Assembly (NCBI RefSeq): GCF_963678635.1 | Contig: NC_087068.1 | Location: 15,441,872-15,505,871, forward strand | Direction of reading: 5' to 3' | Origin: Symsagittifera roscoffensis | Lineage: Eukaryota; Xenacoelomorpha; Acoela; Convolutidae | DNA length: 64,000 bases | Made by a program: the position numbers and the translations under genes | In this document: positions 10,740-22,236 of the stretch, in pieces | Layout of the letters: the number at the start of each line of letters is the position of its first letter | How positions within the stretch are numbered: the stretch's first letter is position 1 | The notes under the pieces: model-generated | Told to the model about the DNA's origin: nothing | The model's database searches: none | What the model saw: only the letters and a program-made list of their open reading frames with translations

Positions 10740-12101
10740 AGGAAGTAACCGATCCGGTTGAATTAGAAACCCCCAAACAACGACTTTTGTTGATTTCCCA
10801 AAAGGAATCTTTTGAAGCGGAATATTTACTCCTGTCCTACAACAAAACCGTCAAAAATTCTAGTCGTATTGCACAGTATGCACCGTTTATGGGTCCTGCA
10901 TTCCTCATTCGTTCAACTGGGCGAATTCGCCGCCTAGTTGAAACTGAATATGACACAAAACACCCCTTTGGTAAAATTGTTCGTAAGTGATATTCATTAT
11001 CGCTATCAGCACCAGTTTTTAGACTACCTGCGAGCTGTAATTCACTTAGAGTTCGTAATCTTGAACCTTCGCTCTTTATTGAAGTCCATTGAAGTCCACT
11101 GGCTTATATGTAGGAAGCGCAAAGCCAAAACTGTCACACCTATGATGGCAGAGCTTCCAGTTGAAAGGCTTGGTTACCGCAAGCCTCCCTTCACAAACTG
11201 TGGTGTTGATTACTTTGGACCCTTTTACGTCTCAATCAGGAGGAGTTCTGAAAAACGATGGTGCTTCCTTTTTACATGTATGACCACCAGAGCTGTACAT
11301 ATTGAGATTGTCTCATCCATGGACACGAGTTCGTGTGTAATGGAAATCGAAAGATTCATTGCCCGTCGCGGCACTCCATCAGTCATTTGGTCTGATAACG
11401 GCACCAATTTTGTGGGAGCCGAGAAAAAAATCTTAAATTGTATTCAGTCGTGGAACGATCAAGCACTCCCAGAGCTGGCGAAAAAGGGTATTAAGTGGAA
11501 ATTTAACCCCCCGGCAGCCCCGCATCACGGTGGTTCTTGGGAACGTCTCGTTCGGTGTTGTAAAAGGGTATTCTACGCAATAATAGGAAGTAGAAAGCTC
11601 ACTCCCGAAGTCCTTGAAACAACTTTCTGTCTTGTAGAACAATCACTGAACGCTCGACCTATAACATCAGTAAGTGCAAGTCCGGATGGTTTCGAGGTGT
11701 TAACTCCTAATCATTTTTTGTTAGGCCGAAATGGTACTAGCTTTCCTTCTCTCTCTTTCCAGGAGCACTTCGACCATCGAAAGCAATATATCCGAGCACA
11801 AAGCTACGCCAACGCAATTTGGAGTCGTTGGCTGCGAGATTATGTGCCAGCGCTGAATAAACGCAGTAAGTGGCACTCCGATAGTGACGTTATTTTAAAA
11901 ACAGGGGATTTAGTGTGGATTGTTGACGAACGCAGCCCAAGGGGACACTACCCTCTGGCTCGTATAAAAACCCTTAATTACGGAAAAGACAACATAGTCC
12001 GATCCGCCGTAGTTACCACCCGCTCCGGGGAGCTAACTCGACCGGCCGTAAAACTCGCACCCGTTTTTGCTCCTTTGCGCGCGGAAGATGTTCGCGCTTA
12101 A
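10740..12101 (+). pseudogene. BEL/Pao integrase region
   Basis: This is the downstream pol part. A zinc-binding N-terminal integrase segment is followed by a DDE core: PFTNCGVDYFGPF with the first Asp, then IWSDNGTNFVGAEK with the second, and the PPAAPHHGGSWERLV block with the Glu. The C-terminal domain is the DUF5641-like module of Pao elements (LTPNHFLLGR, KWHSDSDVILKTGDLVWI). The coding sequence runs about 13 bases into the 3' LTR. The integrase would join the cDNA to host DNA and leave the 5-bp duplication seen here. Treated as part of a fossil element with few breaks. Confidence 0.88.
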
Positions 12102-12389
12102 ATTAATGACGTCATTATGGCGCGAAAGTGAAAAAGCTAAAACTAGATTTTCTTAGACAAAAGGCCTTGAAAACTACTGGTTTGTCCGATTAAGGTCAGT
12201 TTGCCATCAAAATGTTTTTATAGATTTTTGAGATTGTTGAAAACCGTATTGCTAAAATGCTAACTGAAAATGTTAAACTGATTGTTGTCATATATTACTT
12301 ACTCTTCATATTATCTGTTGAGTTGCCGATAATTTACAGATTTTGAAGCAGGTTTTTGTAGATCTTACAGGATACGAGAGTGCGGCACA
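12089..12389 (+). repeat. 3' LTR of the BEL element
   Basis: This 301-bp direct repeat of 2,493-2,791 is followed at once by GGCTA, the right target duplication. A short purine-rich stretch (about 12,081-12,088) sits where the polypurine tract is expected, but it is weak. Confidence 0.93.
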
Positions 12390-12394
12390 GGCTA

Positions 12395-12838
12395 TAGAGC
12401 ATCCGGTCATCACCCTATGTATTAACATAGGGAGTAGAGTCTACAATGTATTAAGATAGGGAATGGTAAGGGTTCAGTGTGATTGTAAGATAATGGTAAG
12501 AAAAACGTGGTAATGTCTAGTTTTTTTGCTAAATATTGGCGCGCGTTGCCTAATGGGAACAAATTTTTGGTGTAATACTTGGGAATAGATATTCCAGTGC
12601 ATTAAGATTGGTCATAGTTTCAGATGGTAAGATGGTAAGTTTCAAAAAAACTTTGGAGCCCGAACTTTTTGGAGCTCGATTTTGCCAATGTTCCAGATCC
12701 TAAATGTTTTTTTGATTGAAAAACAATATACTGTTAACGCAAACGTAGCGTTTAAAAAAACTTTTTTCAAAAAAGAGATTAATTACAGAGAAATTGTATT
12801 AATTCACAGCATCGTATACAATTTTACTACATAATCTC
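12395..12838. other. Non-coding gap between the BEL element and the polymerase fossil
   Basis: No gene seen. It holds a short hairpin, CCCTATGT-ATTA-ACATAGGG (12,413-12,432), and repeated ATGGTAAG words. It may be 3' flank of the polymerase-bearing element to its right. Confidence 0.4.
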
Positions 12839-15800
12839 CTACAAATTTAGAGGTTTAGTAATTATTCCATCACATTCAACTTCCCGCTTAGGGTAAAAAT
12901 AGCTCAGTCCTTTTTTAGTTTGTTCATAAGTTGCGACTGCATGATTAATCGTTTTAAGTCCTCTTTTCGTTGACTTCAAATTCCTTGCCTCATCCAGTAC
13001 TTGTCGATATTTTGCCATCGGTCCATCTCCAGAATCTTCTAATGCACATTCGTTCAGACCTTTACTGCGAAACTTATATTTCGACTTTTAATATCGTAAC
13101 AGCAATAGGTTTTACTACACAACCATAACATTTTGGTGCATTTGAACTCCTCCTTGAACAATCCTGGTTCTCTCTTGTCATGTTTCTTATGTTTAGAACA
13201 GCAAGTACAGGGAAGTCGTCTCGACAATCCTTGCTTCGCTTTTCAGTCCAATCTGCTCGCTTGCTGGGAAGGATACAATCATCTAAATCTTCTTCTGCCA
13301 AAGCCAATTTGAGGGAATCTGTATCCATTTTGAGTTCTTCGAATTTATTGACATCGCAAAACTTATCGAAAAAATTATAATACAGCTCCAACATTCTCAA
13401 CGTGGCATACTGTAGTATAAAGAAACCTACTATAATTGGTTCACGATGCTGTATATTAGATTTAACAAGTTCCACTTCATACAAATCTTCAGCTACGATA
13501 TTAAATCTCTTGATGAATTGGTTTTTGAAAGTTTTATGAGTGTTTCGTCTCCAGGATATTTTGTCATTGTATGTTATGATCTATCCATTATTTGTTAGCC
13601 GTAGGAACTATTTCTTAGAAGTATCATTGTTTTGGCTACTACGCCAGATAAGGGATTTCCATCGCCGGCTCGCCTAGCATCAACAACAGACTGAACAAAA
13701 CTGTTGAATACTTTACGCTGTGTGTATTGTACAAAACGATGAATTTTTGTACAGTGTATTCCAAGATCCAAGTAAAAGTTAAAAACAGGTGTTATAAGTG
13801 TTCCGTTGTTCAAATTGAAGCTCGATATTAATATTCTTTGCGGTTGCTTTAACAAAACGTTTACTTCCGCATATGTCTTCATATATTGCCCAATATAGTT
13901 TCTGGTAACATCTATATTCTTGAAAATAGGTGGGAAGTTAGAAAATTTTGCTTTTAGCTCATCTGGAACACTCGCATTGCAAATAGCCGAAAATTGTTTC
14001 ATTTTTAATGCTTTGCACTAGTGAATTCGCATAAAAAGGTCTTTTGAAGAGAAAGTGTGTTCTAACGTGATTTTTCACGTCTACATTGTTTTTCAATTGA
14101 TCCCACCAACTACACTCCCACATTTCATCTTTAGAGTATCCTTTTTCTCGAATGTTATCTTTTCGAAGCTCATCCATTGCTCTTTTTTTGGTTTTGCGTT
14201 TGATATCATCATCAGTTAGGCTTGGTCTAGCTTCTTGACAAGGGCGAAAACGGAAATAACAAGCCATTGCTTCAAAGACAATGGTTGCAATAACCATAAA
14301 CACTAAAGCAATCAATTTTTTTTTCTGTTTTCCTGTAGTGTAGTAATTCTCAATTTTACATTCAGGTCGGGTTGCTTGAAAGTATGACATGACCATATTT
14401 TCAAATGTTCGAACTCGATCTTGCTTTGCCTTGAATTTTTGTGTTTCTTCATCGTAGTCCCATCTCGTATATAAACCTGTGGGCATATTCTGACAGATAG
14501 AATAAGGATAGAGTAGACTAGCATCAATACCAACGATTGATTTACACAAATTATTTGATTTTCGAATAAAGGTTTCATTTGCTACTGCTTTCCTTGTGAA
14601 AACGATTGAGGAACCACCGGTCATATCTTCCTGTATTTTTTCAAGCAAGCCACTTTCATTCGAAAAGAATGGGTAAAACTTATAGTCGGTTATTTTGTAG
14701 AGACAGATTTTGGCTAGAATCGGTAGTGTGCAGCAGAGCTTTAACATGTGTATCCCTTTGTCATAACAAAATTCAATCATTTTCTGCATAGCATCAAGGG
14801 TAGGAACAACATCTTTGTTGTTATACCACTGTAGAGAATCGCGAAAGGTTGTCATCTTTTCCTGTTCGCAGTTAGATGTCAACTAGTCGTAGTTTTTCAA
14901 TCCCGTAGGTGGTTTAGTTTTGAGGCCGAGTTTATCATAGCTTGCTCTTCAGTTATAATCATCAAACTATTTATCGAGAGGTTTGCTCTTCTTCGGTTTG
15001 CTGTAGAAGTCATCATGCTAGGGTAGTTCTTGTTCATCAAGCTTGTTGGGAGTATCAAGCCACTCGTATGGAAGGAATCATTTGATCTCACTGGCTTTGT
15101 AAGCTTTTAGAAAAAAGTCTAAAGGAGTAGCTCCACCCAAAAACTTCATAATGTCCAGAAGCTGAACATCTTCAAATTTGAAAGAAACAAAATCGTTCGC
15201 TTTCTTGATAACCGAAGGTTCAATTTCTTTTTCGTTGATAAGGTAGGAAATGAGGTATGATTTAATGAGGTTTATATCATACCGACCACTGTTGAATCCA
15301 AATACTGGTAGAGTATTGATGTATCTCTCTAGATGTTGCATCAAATCAATCAATTAATTTTTTTTGAATACTGAGAAAAGGAGTGGATGCGTCTGTTTCT
15401 TCTTCATCCTTGATACATTCGTCTTCGTACTCTCTTGCTTCACTCTTACTGAAACTGCCTCGTTCCTTGAGTATGCTTTAAATGGTGTATAAAAATACTT
15501 TTAAATTGTGTGTGTAAAAATACTTTAACAGAAGATCAACCTTTTCTTTTTCTCAAGCGTAAAATATGGCGTTAGGGTTATTCAAAACAAAAACTTTGAA
15601 AAATCTGATTGATGTTTAAAATTAAGTAATCACCGCTTTCCCAATGAATTCCGTGCAAGTTATTTGTCAACCAGTTGTACTTTTTTGTGCAGATTTAGAA
15701 AGTGAATTGAAACTGGCTGGAGGTAGAAAAATAAGAAAGTCACTGAAATCAGAAGTTGTAATGGCTACTTCTTTTACTATATAACTTTTTTCCTACAACG

Positions 15801-16800
15801 GAACGGAATCCTTCCAAGTCTAGCCGGACTGATCTTTCCTTCAACATTCTAACATATTGGTTTCGTCAGTTGAAAATATAAACAGAAAGTAATGCCATTC
15901 AAGTGACCAATCAGGCTGTTGTTACATTTCCAGGGTAGCATATAACAGTACGTGGGACCAGTCTTATAAACTTTGTGGACAAATCCCGTGTCGTCGTGTA
16001 CAAATGCATGCAGTCGTAATATTTTTGAATCACTCAAGTATTTGTCCAATAAAGAATTGTCCATGCCAATAAGACCTCCATATGGTCTAAGTTTAATGCC
16101 AACATTATAGTTTATATCATTTTTACTAGAAAAGAAAAACAGAGAACATGTAGCAAGAAAATAATTTCGGCGGCCAGAGTGTTCTGGGTAGGTTTTTTTC
16201 ACAGTCGAAAAAATCTAGTGAATAGTTTTCAAGCCCGTTGAAGTAACTCTACGTTTTTCCAATTTCCTTCTGTGTGTTTTCCAACACCTCGCAGACCTGC
16301 TGAATGTCAAGCCAGTGGAAGTGAAAGTGACCTTGCAGATACCACTTACTCAGTCCTGTATCTCGGTGCTAGATATTTAGATAGATCACTGGAAGTTTTT
16401 GATGTTATGAAAAATTTCAAAACAAAGTCGAATCATTCGCTCCACCCCTTTCTCAACCATTTTAGAGTCAAAATCGAATGAGTAATTAAATCGGTTTTCA
16501 TAAGTAGCAATGGTTAGATCAGTAGCCTTACCATTTTTCTGTTTTGCATAAGCGCACCACGTTATTTGTAAGAGCTCTTTCAAATAAAACTGCTGTTTAC
16601 AACTTTGAGCATCTTCTTTTATTACTATTTCAACAAACCTCGTGATGACAACTTTATGACGATTGTGAATACTACAACTTTTTGATCTGACACCAGTTGA
16701 AAAAACTGAGAAAATTAAATTTTCTTGATCAATATCCTCAGTGTGCCAATTTCCTATAAAACTCATTTTATCTATTTTATTATTCAACATTTCAGTATAT
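12839..16800 (-). pseudogene. Decayed protein-primed family-B DNA polymerase, Polinton/Maverick type
   Basis: Read on the minus strand, successive pieces match a protein-primed family-B DNA polymerase in order. There is an N-terminal region (16.8-15.85 kb). An exonuclease motif VFGFNSGRYDINLI lies near 15.3 kb, and the palm motif GIDASLLYPYSICQNMPTG near 14.5 kb. A KMDTDSLKLALAE motif with the second catalytic Asp lies near 13.3 kb. The C terminus ends at 12,839 with YPKREVECDGIITKPLNL. The roughly 1,100-residue span fits the family. The region is clearly broken, with an estimated half-dozen or more breaks. No integrase, ATPase or capsid genes or terminal repeats were seen, so only the polymerase part of a Polinton-like (or adintovirus-like) insertion is supported. 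Confidence 0.85.
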
Positions 16801-17008
16801 CAGGTTAAGAAAGAAGTTTGTTATTGAAAGCGTTGATTGAGAATGAACATGCATTTCAATTCCATTACGCATGTTTACAGTGAAGGTAGAAAATTTTTCG
16901 TGGCAAATAAAAAACTTTCAAGATCCAAAAAATTAATTTCCGCCAGGGAACCAGCATTTTGTAACTATGTTTGGTAAAATCCTAGCTGGAGGCCAAAAAA
17001 AAAATTTG

Positions 17009-17074
17009 GATCCTAAAATTAGGATCCCAGCCTTTTTCGGTGATCCTAAAATTAGGATCCCAGCCTTTTTCGGT
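17009..17074. repeat. Two 33-bp direct repeats
   Basis: GATCCTAAAATTAGGATCCC plus AGCCTTTTTCGGT occurs twice back to back, at 17,009 and 17,042, with period 33. Each unit starts with a perfect palindrome, GGATCCTAAAATTAGGATCC (counting the base before it). A further GGATC-rich, C-rich stretch follows to about 17,210. Confidence 0.8.
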
Positions 17075-17302
17075 GATAGTGGGCAAAGCGCTGGGAATAA
17101 TGCAAAATCCTTGCCCTTGGATCCGAGGAGCCAAAAGTAAGGATCTTAGGCGCCCACGAGAACCCTCCCCCCTCAAAAATCCCCCCCCCCTAAGGATCCC
17201 TGGCAGACCCCAATACTACTTAGATGCATGCGCAATTTAAACACTCAGCGAAACCAAACAAAGAAATTGGGCGATTGATGGGTGCAATGATGCAATAAGT
17301 AC

Positions 17303-17604
17303 TTGTGGCTTTGGTTCTGGAACATAACATTGGCGTTGGTCTTGCTCTTGTCGAGATTGTTGAAGCTAGCCGCCGTGATCTGCTCATAAGACGTCAGAAT
17401 GTTTTCTAAAAGCATAAAGAACAGACATCAAAAGCTTTAAATTGAATCTGGTCATAAAGCAAATCCAGCTACCCAAAAAAAATGCCAGATGAGCTCGAGT
17501 AAAATACACAGAGGTGAAGTAGAGCTTCGCACCACTTGTAGGTACATCACGAGCTAAGATATCTGGAGTCTGGGCGTTTTCTGTTGTCGGTGGTGACACT
17601 GGTT

Positions 17605-17656
<52 letters not shown>

Positions 17657-17657
17657 G

Positions 17658-17700
<43 letters not shown>

Positions 17701-17802
17701 GAACTGACTGAGCGGCTGACCTGGTATCTGATGTCTTTTCCTGAAGTCAGCCACTGTAGTGTGCAGTTCAGCTATCTGCTTCTTGTGGCCCTCCAACTCC
17801 TC
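17303..17802 (-). CDS. Three exons of an unidentified host gene (coiled coil)
   Basis: Three minus-strand exons with canonical GT-AG borders join in matching phase. Exon A is 17,802-17,721: acceptor TGTGTTTAG, then EELEGHKKQIAELHTTVADF-RKRHQIP, ending with one extra base at CAG|GTCAGC. Exon B is 17,598-17,533: acceptor TAAACCAG, then VSPPTTENAQTPDILARDVP-TS, also ending in phase 1. Exon C is 17,405-17,303: acceptor GCTTTTAG, then ENILTSYEQITAASFNNLDK-SKTNANVMFQNQSH, with a possible donor GTACTT. The introns are 122 and 127 nt. Exon A is heptad-like and probably coiled coil. The pyrimidine tract of the A-B intron is a CT microsatellite. The exons are too short for simple ORF finding. I do not recognise the protein. 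Further exons must lie outside, possibly to the right (5') inside the palindrome. Confidence 0.65.
17611..17697. repeat. GA/CT microsatellite
   Basis: An (AG)n run with a few interruptions. On the minus strand it is a CT tract directly before an intron acceptor (TAAACCAG), so it doubles as a polypyrimidine tract. Confidence 0.95.
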
Positions 17803-18545
17803 CTAAACACACACCCACACCACAATTACACACGCAATCTCAGAGGCGAGCACATATACAAAAAGACAATTAGTAAATGGTCACAGTAGTATATAGTATG
17901 TGCTTCAGGTGTCGAAAGTCGAAACAATAATAGTCTGTTAAAAACCATAGCAATGGCTGCACTTAATAGCTGGTTATTGATCAAAGCGAATACTTTCAAA
18001 ATGAACACATTTTATCGCAACAATATTTGCGTCGCAACAATATTTGCGACTTAGGTTGGAAAAAAGATAGTTCATACTATAATACAAGCATTGCTTGTGT
18101 ACAGATCAATTTTTGAATTGAAGCGACACAGATCAGTGTAATTTTTTTCTGATATGCTGCACATAACTGATCACTTTGATGATCACACACAGATGCTCAA
18201 AACTGATCGGTTGGAAACAGTTCCAGTGAACTGAAAGCTCATACTAAAATTTGGTAACTTTGGGCCAACAACGGAAAAGACCCATTGTCTTAATTAAGGA
18301 AGCTTGACCACAAGCTTGAGTGTCATCTTGGTTGCCCTGATCAGCAAAAAACTCCTATTTCACTGTTACGCTAAAGGATTGTTCGGCTGAAAGATCAGTC
18401 CCCCAAACAAAAATTTGCTTTCAATGAGGTCTTCGTCCTGATAAGAGCAGTCTTGGTGTAGTTTTTGCTAAGCAATTACCAAATTAATATTCCATTTGCC
18501 TATATCTCTTGTGATAACTTATTGATAGCTTATTTGATTTTCAAG

Positions 18546-19340
18546 TTACACAGAAACGTTGTCCTTAGTTTCCTGCTGATTAGTTTCTTGTAGAGTTTTA
18601 ATTGATGGGGCGGTATTACACAGAATTGAGGTATCATCTACAGTATATGACACTTGAACGGCCGTTTTTAGTGAATTGTACTTTTTCAAAGTATTCACAA
18701 CCAGCTTCACTGGAGACAACAAAATCTGTAGCACTTGCTATGGCTGAGTTTTTGTACGAAAGCCTCGTCCGAATATTTGAATGTTGACGCAAGTTGTACA
18801 CTTGCATTCGTAAGTCTCAAAAAACTGCGGCTCATATTTCACCAAGATTTCATCAATTTGTTTAATAGCCCGTAGTGTTTGTAGACCAACCAGAGTTGTG
18901 TCCAAAGACGAAAACTCATATTTGCCATTGGGAGTGCAATCCAATTTACGAAACGTACCTGACCGAGCATAAGATAGTTCGAATTTTCTTCCGACAATTT
19001 TCGAAAAACGGAAAGATCGGTTATTTGCTTGCTGCTGGGTCGCAGAAAACCTTTTGGCCCGAACTTTATAAACGGTACGAAAAGGAATGGTTTCTTTTGC
19101 TTTTTAAAGTAACTTGTACCCACCAAGATCATCATGTGACAAACGACGAACATATCGACTCGGAATTTAACCGTAAAAAGCTATAGCAATTTTTCCACAG
19201 ACTATTCCCACTCAACAGTTTGAGGAGCACTCATTCTGATTTCAACGGAATGACTGGCTTTGCTTCCCTGTCACAATTTTCAACAAATTTTTTCACGTAA
19301 TGACCATCACAGTGAGCAAGAATGGTCCAATCAATATCTT
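18546..19340 (-). pseudogene. Gene-like sequence in the left palindrome arm, unidentified
   Basis: On the minus strand, 19,340 downwards reads as a possible exon after a T-rich acceptor (TTTTTTTAGATCATG), with MLSEDIDWTILAHCDGHY. Next comes a frame with FGPKGFLRPSSKQITDLSVF and KLSEENSNYLMLGQ, ending at a strong donor-like CAG|GTACGT. A third block lies in another frame: EFSSLDTTLVGLQTLRAIKQ, then YEPQFFETYECKCTTC. The same blocks recur in the right arm, which supports a once-coding origin. No known family is recognised. The blocks could be 5' exons of the gene at 17.3-17.8 kb or an unrelated captured gene. Frame changes between blocks suggest introns or decay. Confidence 0.4.
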
Positions 19341-19440
19341 CGGAGAGCATGATCTAAAAAAAAACACCAATCAACACCAAGAAATCTTTGCAAAAAACAA
19401 TTGAAGTAATTTTAAAATCTGCGATGTATGTATCTTTGTA

Positions 19441-19682
19441 TGTAGTTATGTATATATGTATCTATGTATGTATGTATGTATGTATGTATGTATGTATGTA
19501 TGTATGTATGTATGTATGGATGCATGTATGTATGTATGTATGTATGTATGTATGTATGTATGTATGTATGTATGTATGTATGTATGTATGTATGTATGTA
19601 TGTATGTATGTATGTATGTATGTATGTATGTATGTATGTATGTATGTATGTATGTATGTATGTATGTATGTATGTATGTATT
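19441..19682. repeat. (TATG)n microsatellite
   Basis: A run of more than 50 TATG units with few interruptions, followed by TATGTATC-type variants to about 19,770. It lies in the left palindrome arm. Open frames of MYVC or THIY repeats here are artefacts. Confidence 0.97.
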
Positions 19683-19984
19683 ATGCATCTAAGTATCTAT
19701 GTATCTATGTATCTATGTATGTATGTATTATGCATCTAAGTATCTATGTATCTATGTATCTATGTATGTTTATATGCAAAGCAATTTACGCTACTGATCA
19801 AAAAAGATAGGAAACTCACCGAGCCAAAAAATCGAGCATTTCAGTATGTTAACTATGCACGCGTTTCCTATCTTTTTTTTGTCCAGTAGCGTAAATTGCT
19901 TTGCTTATATACAAAGATACATACATAGATACATAGATACTTAGATGCATAATACATACATACATAGATACATAGATACATAGA

Positions 19985-20112
19985 TACTTAGATGCATAAT
20001 ACATACATACATACATACATACATACATACATACATACATACATACATACATACATACATACATACATAAATACATACATACATACATACATACATACAT
20101 ACATACATACAT
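19985..20112. repeat. (TACA)n microsatellite
   Basis: This is the mirror partner of the (TATG)n run, in the right palindrome arm and shorter. It is preceded by TACATAGA-type variants from about 19,910. Confidence 0.97.
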
Positions 20113-20232
20113 GGATACATACATATATAACTACATAAAAAGACACATACATCGCAGATTTTAAAACTATTTCAATTGCTTTTTGCAAAGATTTCTTGGT
20201 GTTGATTCTTTGTGAAGGTGTTTTTTTAGATC

Positions 20233-20942
20233 ATGCTCTCCAAAGATGTTGAGTGGACCATTCTTGCTCACTGTGATGGTCATTACGGGAAAAATTTTGT
20301 TGAAAATTGTAACAGGGAAGCAAAGCCCGTTATTCCGTTGAAATCAGAACGAATGTTCCTCAAACTCTCGAGTGAGAATAGTGTGTGGAAAAATTGCTAT
20401 AGCTTTTTACGGTTGACTTACGAGTCGATATCTTCGTCGTTTCTTGCAGGATGATCTTGGTGGGTACAGTTACTTCACAAAGCAAAAGAAACCATTCCTT
20501 CTCGTATGAAGTTCGGGCCAAAAGGTTTTCTGCGACCCATCAGCGAGCAAATTACCGATCTTTCCGTTTTTCGAAAGTTGTCGGAAGAAAATTCGAACTA
20601 TCTTATGCTCGGTCAGGTATGTTTCGTAAATCGGATTGCAATCTCATTAGCGAATATGATTTTTCGTCTTTGGACACAACGATGGTTCGTCCATGAATAC
20701 TACGGGCTATTAAACCATATGATGAAATCTTCGTGAAATATGGGCGGGAGTTTTTTGAGACTGACGAATATAAGTGTAGAACTTGCCTCAATGGTCAAAT
20801 ATTCGGACGAGACTTTCGTACAATATACTCAGCCATAGCAAGTGCTACAGATTTTGTTGTCTCCCGTAAAGCTGTTTGTGAATACTTTCACAAACTTCTT
20901 GGTTATTTCAAATCTGAAAAATCTATTTCAGATCTAATTTAA
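20233..20942 (+). pseudogene. Gene-like sequence in the right palindrome arm, unidentified
   Basis: The inverted counterpart of 18,546-19,340. It reads MLSKDVEWTILAHCDGHYGK from 20,233, FGPKGFLRPISEQITDLSVF from about 20,509, and FETDEYKCRTCLNGQIFGRD plus SATDFVVSRKAVCEYFHKLL from about 20,755. Protein-level similarity to the left arm is kept while third positions differ, hinting at past selection. Stops and frame changes now separate the blocks. The family is unknown. Confidence 0.4.
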
Positions 20943-21520
20943 GATCTGACATTTAGTTTTTCTTGGTTATTTCAGATCTGAAAAATCAATGATTCGGACA
21001 TAATTTTTGCTACTTTTTTTAGCTTCTGCTAGCTACTAGCAGGTACTCAGCAAAGTCTCAAGTTGGAGACTACCGAAGAATGTTTCCCCAAGCATGCGAT
21101 ATACAGTGGAAACGCATAAGTAGCGCATGAAAGTCAAAAATTTTATAGGTCTTCTGACAGTTTTTGAAAACTTTCTAACACACTTGAACAAAAAACTTAT
21201 AAAAAAACTGTTTGCGAAAATATTGGGAAGTGTTTTTGACCGCTAGTTAATCTAAACTTAATTGTGTATTGCAGAATCATCAAAAAAAAGAAAACATCAT
21301 TTTTTGCTCGAATTGCATAAATTATAATTTAAACAACAATTTCTCAGATCTGATTTCAGATCTGAAATTTTGTTTTTCGAGGTTTTTTCAGATCTGAAAT
21401 TATCCATTTCTTATCCAAATTTCATATCTGAAATTTGTAAGTCTTTATTAAGATCTGAAATAAAGAATTTCAGATATGAGAATCAACTTACATTAAAAAT
21501 TAAGAATTTCAGATCTTGCA
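20905..21520. repeat. Cluster of TTTCAGATCTGAAA palindromes
   Basis: At least eight exact or near copies of the self-complementary word TTTCAGATCTGAAA occur in two groups (20,905-20,990 and 21,340-21,520), separated by about 350 bp without it. The spacing is irregular. The left arm of the large palindrome has no counterpart, so this is a later insertion or expansion in the right arm only. Confidence 0.7.
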
Positions 21521-22152
21521 CAGAAAATTCCCTGGGTACGGGGTTGAAGGAAGCTTAGTTACCACAATTGATTTGTTAATAGTAGCGAGTTTTATCATTT
21601 TGTACTTAATGTGCCGTGTGGGGGGGGGGTGAGTTTCACAAAAAATTCTCAAATTAAAAAAACTTCATTTTTTTCTTACATTTTACTTTTTTCATGTCAT
21701 TACTGCTCCATAGACTGCTCTCTAAATTGAAGCATATTAGTCTTTTTTTTCAAATTGACTGGTACTGCTAATGTGTCATAATTGGCGTGCGTCACTTGAG
21801 AAATTTATTAGACTCAAAATTTTACTCATTCAGTTTTTCCCAGTAGCGTTATTGGTCATATTTTTGCTTCGCCTCTGTGTGACATTTAAAATAATTACTG
21901 ATCTCAACATTTAAAACAAGAAATGATCCTAACTTCTAATTTTAAACCAAATCAAATTTTGATGAAAAGTCTTCGTGTTTTTTTTCAATCAGAGCAAAAA
22001 GCGAGATGCGTCTTCTGTATACTGTTTTGGGTTCTTTAGCCGAAACACCTGAAGCACATACTATATACTACTGTGACCATGTACTAATTGTCTTTTTGTA
22101 TGTGTTCGCCTCTGATATTGTGCGTGTATTTGTGGTGTGGTTGTGTGTTTAG

Positions 22153-22236
22153 GTGGAGTTTGAGGGCCACAAGAAGCAGATAGCTGAACTTCACACTACT
22201 GTGGCTGACTTCTGGAAGAGACACATCAGCTATCAG
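22153..22236 (+). pseudogene. Inverted duplicate of the coiled-coil exon
   Basis: A plus-strand copy of the exon at 17,721-17,802, with the same acceptor (TGTGTTTAG) and donor (CAG|GTCAGC). It reads VEFEGHKKQIAELHTTVADF, then WKRHISYQ. It is 84 nt instead of 82, so the outgoing phase differs. Partner exons were not seen to its right: the 129-bp repeat array follows. Probably a dead duplicate made with the palindrome. Confidence 0.65.

Larger units (their letters stand above)
2493..12389 (+). mobile_element. BEL/Pao LTR retrotransposon, nearly whole
   Basis: The element is bounded by two direct LTRs of about 300 bp that start TG and end CA, and by a perfect 5-bp target duplication GGCTA (2,488-2,492 and 12,390-12,394). 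Internal parts in order: a primer-binding site, a 48-bp minisatellite, an extra small open frame, a gag-pol frame (gag, zinc knuckles, aspartic protease, RT, RNase H) and an integrase region ending inside the 3' LTR. This domain order, the DUF1759-like gag and DUF5641-like C terminus, and the 5-bp duplication all fit BEL/Pao. The LTRs look about 98% identical by eye, so insertion is fairly recent. It is a fossil with an estimated one to three breaks, confined to the pol part. Confidence 0.95.

Noticed and set aside
12390-12402. Shared GGCTATAGAGCAT word with 46,195 and 47,307
   Set aside because: A 13-base match to the 1.1-kb duplication, with no similarity on either side; likely chance.
19388-20188. 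MYVC- and THIY-repeat open frames
   Set aside because: Direct read-through of (TATG)n and (TACA)n microsatellites.
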